Below, piece after piece: positions 1 through 4,432 of a stretch of DNA of 10,376 bases. Origin of the DNA: CAZKMQ01 sp964554065 (GTDB lineage Bacteria > Patescibacteriota > Patescibacteriia > Magasanikbacterales > JBBTQS01); the NCBI GenBank assembly GCA_964554065.1, contig CAZKMQ010000026.1:1-10376 (forward strand), read 5' to 3'. Every line of letters starts with the position of its first letter. The first letter of the stretch is position 1. The notes under the pieces were generated by a model, which saw only the letters and a program-made list of their open reading frames with translations, was not told where the DNA came from and did not search any database. A program made the position numbers and the translations under genes.

Positions 1-28
1 AATAATTCAGTAATGGTCATACGACCAC

Positions 29-37
29 AGTATACCA
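29..37 (-). promoter_or_regulatory. Possible extended -10 promoter reading out of the window
   Basis: Read on the minus strand these bases are TGGTATACT, a TGn extension followed by a -10 hexamer with five of six consensus matches. No good -35 element lies upstream, where the sequence is occupied by the terminator of the preceding operon. An extended -10 can work without one. It would drive a gene beyond the left edge that cannot be seen. A small 5-bp hairpin (14-18 with 23-27) lies just downstream. Short motifs like this arise by chance, so this is only a candidate. Confidence 0.25.
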
Positions 38-72
38 TAAAATAAAACACCAGCAGGGGTTACCCAACTGGT
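38..72 (-). terminator. Intrinsic terminator of the Nudix-like operon
   Basis: On the minus strand, 15 bases after the stop codon of the 111-residue gene, ACCAG (72-68) pairs with CTGGT (53-49). An inner GGG/CCC stem closes a short loop, and the T-rich run GTTTTATTTT follows. This is the form of a rho-independent terminator and marks the end of the two-gene operon. The stem is short and interrupted, so its strength is uncertain. Confidence 0.6.
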
Positions 73-87
73 ATTTATTGTTTGTAC

Positions 88-423
88 TCAACCTCTCCAG
101 ACCCATGGATAGCCATTTTCATCAAACGGGCCAGTGATCGGTTCGGCATTTGGATCTGGCGGATACACCAACCGAGCAAGCACCAGTCGCGAAACCTTCA
201 ATGCAGCTCGCTCATCATCAGGGATGTTCCCCTCACCTTCCAAACCACCCAGTCGACCGCACGTCAACAGAATTTCTGCTACTACAGTACCAAAGGTTTC
301 CGCGTATGCCTCAGACGGAATTGCCAATAGCACTTCGCGAATGCGATCCACATCAAATGGACGAACGCCCATTTCAAATTGCTGACCATCATGCTCAATG
401 ATCAGAATGTCTGTGTCACCCAT
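88..423 (-). CDS. Unrecognised 111-residue protein, second gene of Nudix-like operon
   Basis: I do not recognise this protein. It encodes 111 residues and is acidic, with no signal peptide or membrane segment visible. It starts MGDTDILIIEHDG, has a helix-like middle (DRIREVLLAIPSEAYAETF), and ends in a proline/aspartate-rich stretch closing with GYPWVWRG. The first part alternates like a small beta/alpha domain, but no catalytic motif stands out. The ATG at 423 was chosen because a strong ribosome site, AGGAG (433-429), lies 5 bases upstream, overlapping the end of the preceding gene; the frame stays open further upstream but that part has no ribosome site of its own. Only 10 bases separate it from the stop of the Nudix-like gene, so the two are almost certainly cotranscribed and probably act in one process. 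It ends in TGA, followed by a terminator. A real gene is likely; its function is unknown. Confidence 0.75.
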   Translation of the reverse strand: MGDTDILIIEHDGQQFEMGVRPFDVDRIREVLLAIPSEAYAETFGTVVAEILLTCGRLGGLEGEGNIPDDERAALKVSRLVLARLVYPPDPNAEPITGPFDENGYPWVWRG

Positions 424-433
424 CTTTTCTCCT

Positions 434-1159
434 CTAGAAATTCCACCCTGCCTTAGCAAGTGCGGCAAGTGTCAGTCCGTCTTGCAGCTCTCCACTGTCT
501 ACCATAGCGCGGATTTCACGAGCTGTGAAGAACTTCACATTCCCCAAGATCTCCAGATCCTCAGGACTCTGCTCTTGTACCGCATCCACTTCAGCAAGCA
601 CAGTGTATTGCCCGTGCAAAAAGAACGTTGTGTTAGCATTCACAACACCTGTAAGAACCCGAGCATCTCGCAGAACGAAACCAGCTTCTGCGAGCGCTTC
701 AGCTCTTGCAACCTTGAGAATGAATTGCTCCAGGTCCATGTCTGCAGCAGTAGAATCTGGAGGAACAAGACCTCGAGGAACTTCCCACTGGAACGAACCC
801 ATACTAGCAAAGAGTTTTTCCCACTTGCCCGTCTCAATGAGACCAAGAACGTACTTGAACTTTTCAAATCGCTCGAGGCGACTGCCACAGAACCGGTAGT
901 TCTGCACAAGCCCAACCTTGTTGCCATAAGTACAGACAACCATGGCACCAGGACTTTCCACAATAACAGGCTGATCGTACAAGTCTTTCAACTTGCCATC
1001 GACCATCTTTTGCACCACAGCCCAAACCAGCGCCCACCCATGTGGGTTAGCTCTACCATCGACACGCGCAAGCGACTTCCATCCGCGCATGAACATATGC
1101 CCATCACCCCTGCGCAAAAAAGCGCGCAGAGCCCCTTGCCTTTCTTGTTGTTTTGACAA
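434..1159 (-). CDS. Nudix-superfamily-like protein with degenerate catalytic box
   Basis: The protein has 241 residues from the TTG start at 1159, chosen because AAGGAG (1171-1166) lies 6 bases upstream; a TTG 18 bases earlier lacks a ribosome site. The C-terminal two thirds resemble ADP-ribose pyrophosphatase-type Nudix hydrolases: a hydrophobic strand (about 65-90, ending QNYRF), the WEVPRG turn at 125-130, a helix ending EALAEAGF (154-161), and a tail resembling the family's closing helices (SGELQDGLTLAALAKAG, 222-238). Known members cleave nucleoside diphosphates linked to another moiety, using metal-binding glutamates in GX5EX7REUXEEXGU. Here the box is eroded: E154, E158 and G160 are kept, but the Arg before E154 is Ala (A153), the first Glu of EE is Ala (A157), and about nine extra residues separate G130 from the helix. 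Activity is therefore doubtful; it may bind a nucleotide instead. The first ~60 residues are an unassigned extension. Sampled blocks look slightly more G+C-rich than rpoC. It leads a two-gene operon. Confidence 0.7.
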   Translation of the reverse strand: MSKQQERQGALRAFLRRGDGHMFMRGWKSLARVDGRANPHGWALVWAVVQKMVDGKLKDLYDQPVIVESPGAMVVCTYGNKVGLVQNYRFCGSRLERFEKFKYVLGLIETGKWEKLFASMGSFQWEVPRGLVPPDSTAADMDLEQFILKVARAEALAEAGFVLRDARVLTGVVNANTTFFLHGQYTVLAEVDAVQEQSPEDLEILGNVKFFTAREIRAMVDSGELQDGLTLAALAKAGWNF

Positions 1160-1165
1160 AATAAA

Positions 1166-1171
1166 CTCCTT
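1166..1171 (-). promoter_or_regulatory. Ribosome binding site fixing a TTG start
   Basis: On the minus strand this is AAGGAG, a six-base match to the anti-Shine-Dalgarno sequence, 6 bases before TTG at 1159-1157. It decides between two in-frame TTG codons: the upstream one at 1177 has no purine-rich site before it, and the first internal ATG would cut into the protein by about 20 residues. Confidence 0.75.
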
Positions 1172-1184
1172 AGACAAATGATTG

Positions 1185-1230
1185 TGGTGGCATTAATGCT
1201 TTCGTATTTGAGACAGAAGTTATACCACCA
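1185..1230 (-). promoter_or_regulatory. Hairpin in the 5' leader of the Nudix-like operon
   Basis: In the predicted leader, TGGTGGTAT (1230-1222) can pair with ATGCCACCA (1193-1185). That gives a 9-bp stem enclosing 28 bases, and it ends 13 bases before the ribosome site. One pair is G-U in the minus-strand RNA but would be a C-A mismatch if the plus strand were transcribed, which agrees with the direction of the operon. No T-run follows, so it is not a standard terminator. It could modulate translation or stability. It matches no riboswitch class I know, and chance is possible. Confidence 0.4.
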
Positions 1231-1251
1231 GCCAGCATGAGCTGACATATT

Positions 1252-1280
1252 ATTATTACACTTCTGTATAAATTTGTCAA
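1252..1280 (-). promoter_or_regulatory. Near-consensus sigma-70-type promoter of the Nudix-like operon
   Basis: On the minus strand a perfect TTGACA (1280-1275) is followed after exactly 17 bases by AATAAT (1257-1252), five of six matches to the -10 consensus. TGT directly before the hexamer gives an extended -10. Transcription should begin near 1245, leaving a leader of about 85 bases before the TTG start. It is the best promoter in the window and suggests strong constitutive expression unless a factor blocks it. Confidence 0.75.
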
Positions 1281-1284
1281 GTAC

Positions 1285-1316
1285 ACAAAAGGCGCCGAGA
1301 GAAGTAAGGCGCCTTT
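1285..1316 (-). terminator. Intrinsic terminator of the trxB-like gene
   Basis: AAAGGCGCC (1316-1308 on the minus strand) pairs perfectly over 9 bp with GGCGCCTTT (1296-1288) around an 11-base loop and is followed by TTTTGTGT. It lies 19 bases after the trxB-like stop codon. The stem is strong and GC-rich; the T-run is short. The -35 of the next promoter starts about 7 bases downstream, so the hairpin separates two abutting transcription units. Confidence 0.7.
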
Positions 1317-1335
1317 AAGGGACTCAACGCAAAAA

Positions 1336-2256
1336 CTATTCCAATGTATTCAAATAACTAATTGCACTCAGTGCCGCGCTAATTCCCATGCCTGCGGCAA
1401 TACCAATTTGTAAATATGGAATGTCGGTTACATCTCCTGCCGCAAAAATTCCTTCGCACGATGTTTTACCAATGCGATCAACAATAATGTTACCGGCTTT
1501 TGTTTTTTCTACACAATCAATGAACGAACTTTGTGGAATCAGACCAATGTGCACCATTACACCTTGAACATCAAGCCTGTGTTCGTTTCCATCTTTGTCG
1601 TTATACACCACCGCATTAACCACAGCCTCACCTTCAATGTGCTGTGTCATTGCTTCATAGACCACATCAATATTTTCGTGCGCTTTTACTTTATCAATCA
1701 GAACTTGCTCTCCCTTAAATTCCGGATGCTTTACCAGTACATGATGTTTTGTTGCAATCTCAGCCATCATCAGTGCAGACTCAAGTGCTGAATTTCCTGA
1801 ACCAATAGTTACGGTTTCCTTTCCTTTAAACAAAGGCCCGTCACATACAGTACAGTAGGTAATCCCTTTATGCGCAAATTTTTCTTCGCCTTCAACGCCC
1901 AGATGCCGCGGTTCACTTCCGGTTGCCACAATCACTGACTTTGCTTCATAGCTGCGCTCTTCTTCTCCGTATTTTCCTTTTATTAAAAACCCGCCACCGT
2001 CTTTTTTTGAAATCGACTCAACAATAACACCAACTTCAGTATCAATCTCATTGTATTTGAGCTGTTCATTAAACGCTTGAGAAAGCTCGACACCAGTTGT
2101 TTTTGTTGTTCCTGGAAAATTCTCAACCACACCAGCAGTTGCCACTTCTCCACCCAAATCTTTCGCCACAACTTTAAAATTCAATTTACGCCGCGAGCAA
2201 TACACCGCTCCAGCAGTTGCTGCGGCACTTCCGCCTACAATAACAAGGTCTAACAT
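1336..2256 (-). CDS. trxB: Thioredoxin reductase-like / stand-alone AhpF-like disulfide reductase
   Basis: This is a 306-residue cytoplasmic FAD-dependent pyridine nucleotide-disulfide oxidoreductase of the low-molecular-weight thioredoxin reductase class, at the usual length. The family passes electrons from NAD(P)H through FAD and a redox cysteine pair to thioredoxin or a related partner. Visible motifs are the N-terminal FAD loop GGSAAA (8-13, replacing the usual GSGPAG), ATGSEPR (111-117), the redox pair C135-T-V-C138 followed by DGPLFKGK, the second dinucleotide loop GSGNSALE (152-159), and the FAD motif FAAGDVTD (271-278). The HRR signature that binds the NADPH phosphate in classic TrxB is absent (VKHPEFKG, 175-182). 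Together with DGPLFKGK and the HIGLIPQ segment, this resembles the C-terminal half of AhpF, an NADH enzyme, but AhpF's N-terminal thioredoxin-fold domains are missing. NADH preference is thus inferred. It starts at ATG 2256 after an A/T-rich leader with no clear ribosome site. No thioredoxin or peroxiredoxin gene is in view. The symbol is the family's usual one; an ahpF-like role is possible. Confidence 0.9.
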   Translation of the reverse strand: MLDLVIVGGSAAATAGAVYCSRRKLNFKVVAKDLGGEVATAGVVENFPGTTKTTGVELSQAFNEQLKYNEIDTEVGVIVESISKKDGGGFLIKGKYGEEERSYEAKSVIVATGSEPRHLGVEGEEKFAHKGITYCTVCDGPLFKGKETVTIGSGNSALESALMMAEIATKHHVLVKHPEFKGEQVLIDKVKAHENIDVVYEAMTQHIEGEAVVNAVVYNDKDGNEHRLDVQGVMVHIGLIPQSSFIDCVEKTKAGNIIVDRIGKTSCEGIFAAGDVTDIPYLQIGIAAGMGISAALSAISYLNTLE

Positions 2257-2289
2257 AATTTTATTTTAGTAAAAAGTTAAAGCGCCTAT

Positions 2290-2317
2290 AGTTTATCAGA
2301 GGTTCTCAAAAAGTGAA
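2290..2317 (-). promoter_or_regulatory. Candidate promoter of the trxB-like gene
   Basis: On the minus strand TTCACT (2317-2312) and an extended -10, TGATAAACT (2298-2290), are separated by a 16-base spacer. Each hexamer matches consensus at four of six positions. Transcription would start near 2283, giving a leader of about 27 bases without a Shine-Dalgarno. A second -10-like hexamer, TAAAAT at 2268-2263, sits 6 bases before the ATG and would give a leaderless message, but it has no -35. Confidence 0.4.
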
Positions 2318-2321
2318 AGCA

Positions 2322-2350
2322 TTGACGCACACACTTCAATCTGCTACCCT
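2322..2350 (+). promoter_or_regulatory. Candidate promoter of the SDR gene
   Basis: TTGACG (2322-2327, five of six) is followed after 17 bases by TACCCT (2345-2350). That hexamer keeps only the first, second and last -10 positions, but TGC precedes it, forming an extended -10. The start would lie near 2357, about 26 bases before the SDR ATG. Its -35 is only 4 bases from the -35 of the divergent trxB-like promoter. Confidence 0.45.
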
Positions 2351-2382
2351 ACTACTACGTTAACACATAACCGGAGGGGCAT

Positions 2383-3093
2383 ATGGGACAACAAAAATTT
2401 GCGCTTGTAACCGGTGCTAGCTCTGGCATTGGAAAAGCAATCGCTATTGCACTGGCCAAAGAAGGATACTACGTCTTTCTTGGTGGTCGCAATGTTGAGC
2501 GGTTGCAAGAGTCACTTGAAGCTATTGGAGGTGAGAATCACGGTGAATACTTCACAGGTGATCTTACTGATCCGATCGCGCTTTCAAAGATCAATGATAC
2601 TGTCACTGCAAAAACAAACACTTTGCACGTGCTGGTCAACGCAGCAGGCATGTTCCGCTGGGATGACTCTTTTGGTGGCGGTGATGGCGAAGCAATCGAT
2701 CGCTTGAGTGATGTGAACTTCAACACCAAGGTTGCACTTTGGAATGCACTCAAACCACTTGTGATTTCTGCCGGCCAGGACGGTGTTGTGATAAACATCA
2801 GTTCACAAGCTGCCAACTTCACTAAAGACGACCCACGTCGCAAGAACGAAGAAGGCTATGTCACATCAATGCGCATGGTCAGTGACTGGTCTGCCGGCCC
2901 ACTAACAGAAGAGGTGAAAAAAGCTGGTACACACATCATCCTTCTTGAACCAGGTCTGATTGACACACCACTTGCTCGCAAAAACTTCACTGCTGAAACA
3001 ATTGGTGAAGACCCGGACTGGGCACAAGTACCCACACCTGAGCAGTATGCTCAGGAAAACGTACTTACAAAAATCCGTGAGGCATTAGCCTAA
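2383..3093 (+). CDS. Short-chain dehydrogenase/reductase with Lys-to-Met active site
   Basis: This is a 236-residue classical short-chain dehydrogenase/reductase (SDR), cytoplasmic, with a single Rossmann domain of about the usual length. Visible motifs are TGASSGIG (10-17, dinucleotide binding), an Arg after the second strand (GGRN, R36, suggesting NADPH), GDLTD (59-63, adenine pocket), NAAG (86-89), NIS-S (138-141, catalytic Ser region), Tyr159, and PGLIDTP (190-196). The YxxxK active-site signature reads Y-V-T-S-M here: the lysine that lowers the tyrosine pKa and holds the ribose is Met163, read clearly as ATG at 2869-2871. About five extra residues separate the catalytic Ser from Tyr compared with the common 13-residue spacing. 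Substrate is unknown and oxidoreductase activity may be lost or altered. The ATG is 5 bases after a strong ribosome site (GGAGG, 2373-2377). It is transcribed alone, divergent from the trxB-like gene and convergent with ruvC, with its own terminator. Confidence 0.9.
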   Translation: MGQQKFALVTGASSGIGKAIAIALAKEGYYVFLGGRNVERLQESLEAIGGENHGEYFTGDLTDPIALSKINDTVTAKTNTLHVLVNAAGMFRWDDSFGGGDGEAIDRLSDVNFNTKVALWNALKPLVISAGQDGVVINISSQAANFTKDDPRRKNEEGYVTSMRMVSDWSAGPLTEEVKKAGTHIILLEPGLIDTPLARKNFTAETIGEDPDWAQVPTPEQYAQENVLTKIREALA

Positions 3094-3098
3094 ACGGT

Positions 3099-3153
3099 AC
3101 CCTGAGAAATAATAGTAGTGCCACATAGAATGCTTCTCTTCTCAGGGTTTTTT
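3099..3153 (+). terminator. Intrinsic terminator between SDR and ruvC
   Basis: ACCCTGAGAA (3099-3108) pairs perfectly over 10 bp with TTCTCAGGGT (3139-3148) and is followed by six T (3148-3153). It stands 5 bases after the SDR stop. The loop is unusually long at 30 bases. The T-run overlaps the complement of the ruvC stop codon (3152-3154). For minus-strand messages the same stem forms but is followed by ACCGTTT, so it should stop ruvC transcripts less well. Confidence 0.8.
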
Positions 3154-3628
3154 AATTCACTAAAAACCCACACAACGCCACAGCCAAAGCATCCGCTGCA
3201 TCATCTTGCTTTGGCATTTCCTTTAGTCGCAACAACATTTGCACCATGCGCTGCATCTGCTTCTTGTCTGCTTTGCCATGTCCAGCAATAATGGATTTAA
3301 TTTGTGTTGGAGTGAACTCAACAATTTGTACACCAGCTTTGGCAGCAGTAAGTTGTATTACGCCACGCGCCTCGCTCACCTTAATCCCAGTTGTAATATT
3401 TTTTGTAAAAAAAAGCTGCTCAATAGCAACTACATCAGGCTTGTATTTTTCTAGCAGTGCAATACACTCTTTCTCAATATGCATAAGCCTCTGCACAAAC
3501 AGCTCCTTAGAATTTGTTTCAACACATCCGTACTCAAGAACATTATAATTCTCACGACCCGACTCTTCAATTATTCCATAGCCTACGCGACCAAATCCAG
3601 GATCAATCCCCAAAATGAGCTTACCCAT
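3152..3628 (-). CDS. ruvC: Holliday junction endonuclease RuvC
   Basis: This is a 158-residue crossover junction endodeoxyribonuclease, at the usual family length or slightly short. As a dimer it cuts four-way junctions symmetrically in homologous recombination, normally on a RuvAB-bound junction. The RNase H-like fold and its four acidic metal ligands are all present: D9 in GIDPG, E70 in AIEQLFF, and D143 and D146 in DDAADALA. The segment HGKADKKQM (117-125) is the conserved basic helix region before the last acidic pair. The start is the ATG at 3628, directly before KLILGIDPG; an upstream TTG in frame would only add residues overlapping yebC. It begins 2 bases after the yebC stop with no ribosome site of its own, so translation is probably coupled to yebC. 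ruvA and ruvB, often next to ruvC, are not in this window. It ends in TAA within the convergent terminator. Confidence 0.97.
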   Translation of the reverse strand: MGKLILGIDPGFGRVGYGIIEESGRENYNVLEYGCVETNSKELFVQRLMHIEKECIALLEKYKPDVVAIEQLFFTKNITTGIKVSEARGVIQLTAAKAGVQIVEFTPTQIKSIIAGHGKADKKQMQRMVQMLLRLKEMPKQDDAADALAVALCGFLVN

Positions 3629-3630
3629 AC

Positions 3631-4366
3631 TTAAGCAGCATTTGTGAACCAATCTTGCACATCATCCATATCATCAATCAACCCAAAAAAGTTTTCCACT
3701 TTTGCCTTATCAGCTTCATCAACTTCTTTGGTATCCTTTGCGCGCCACTCCAACCCTGAATCCTCCACTTTTATATTCTGTGCCTCAACTGCTTCAGCAA
3801 GTTTTTGTAAATCACGAACCTTACCATAAACAGCAACACCACCCTCCTCATCAACAATATCATTAGCGCCCGCGTCGATCATTGCAAGTTCGAAATCATC
3901 ACGCGACTCAATCACATTACCAACATGTACACCAGCTACTCGCTCAAACTGCCACTGCACACTACCTGGCCCACCAAGTNNNNNNNNNNNNNNNNNNNNN
4001 NCCGTTTTTTGAAAATAAATGCTTAATCTCTGCAGCTGCTCGATTACGACTATCTGTAACCACATCGACCATTACAGCGATCTGTGCCGGACCGAATCCT
4101 TCATAAGTAATTGACTCATACACAACACCATCTTTATCCTCTCCAGTACCGCGCTTAATTGCTTTTTCAATCTTGTCCTTTGGAACATTACCAGCCTTCG
4201 CCTTATCTATTGCAAGCCGCAATGCAAAATTCATGGAAGCGTCACCTCCACCATCGCGTGCTGCCATTGTTACTGCACGCGTAAGTTTGGTAAACAAATT
4301 ACTACGCTTAGCATCAGCTGCGCCTTTCTTGTGTTTTATCTTACTCCATTTACTATGTCCTGACAT
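3631..4366 (-). CDS. yebC: YebC/PmpR/TACO1-family protein, interrupted by an assembly gap
   Basis: This is a YebC-family cytoplasmic protein. Members were first described as transcription regulators, and recent work on TACO1 and bacterial YebC links the family to translation of difficult (polyproline) stretches. The N-terminal part (121 residues up to FSKN) begins with the signature MSGHSKWSKIKHKK and contains VPKDKIEKAIKRGTG (61-75) and YEGFGP (88-93). After the N run the C-terminal part (115 residues) resumes at LGGPGSV and ends DDVQDWFTNAA, all typical. The total of about 239 residues is normal. The gap (3980-4001) puts the halves in different frames, giving a non-integral coding length. 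In the family FSKxGG runs straight into LGxxGSV, so this is most likely an assembly artefact and not a pseudogene. The ATG at 4366 has AGGA 8 bases upstream. It follows rpoC after a terminator and is 2 bases from ruvC, a widely conserved pairing. Confidence 0.93.
3980..4001. other. Assembly gap of 22 N inside yebC
   Basis: Twenty-two undetermined bases fall inside yebC. The flanking codons are AAC GG on the N-terminal side and A CTT GGT on the C-terminal side. If the gene is intact and has the family's usual G-G-x before LGG, about 6 bases belong here; 22 is not compatible with the frame. The gap length is therefore probably arbitrary. Confidence 0.97.
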
Positions 4367-4380
4367 ATTGTTTATCCTAC

Positions 4381-4419
4381 AAGAAAACCCGACATATTCC
4401 AAATGGAATAGCCGGGCTT
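4381..4419 (-). terminator. Intrinsic terminator after rpoC, ahead of yebC
   Basis: On the minus strand the hairpin starts 13 bases after the rpoC stop. AAGCCCG (4419-4413) pairs with CGGGTTT including one G-U, and TATTCC pairs with GGAATA around an ATTT loop. A small internal bulge separates the two stems, and TTTTCTT follows. It lies wholly in the 66-base gap before yebC, whose ribosome site begins right after the T-run. It may end the rpoBC message or let a fraction read through into yebC-ruvC. Confidence 0.75.
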
Positions 4420-4432
4420 CCTTTTACATATA

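Noticed and set aside
398..1156. A 252-codon open frame on the plus strand, antisense to the Nudix-like gene
   Set aside because: It has no ribosome site, its translation is a Ser/His/Thr/Cys-rich composition without recognisable domains, and it lies wholly opposite a gene with family motifs, a promoter and a ribosome site. It is a shadow frame.
1178..1251. A known riboswitch in the Nudix-like leader
   Set aside because: Only one simple stem is visible. I could not match conserved core bases of any riboswitch class.
1250..1335. A CRISPR repeat or mobile-element inverted repeat in the GGCGCC dyad
   Set aside because: It occurs once, 19 bases after a stop codon, and is followed by T residues. 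A terminator explains it fully.
3629..3652. Upstream TTG start for ruvC
   Set aside because: It would overlap yebC and add residues (MVHKCCLS) not found before the conserved KLILGIDPG start of RuvC.
3631..4366. yebC as a true frameshifted pseudogene
   Set aside because: Both halves are perfectly conserved in style and the only disruption is the N run. The arbitrary gap length explains the frame change.
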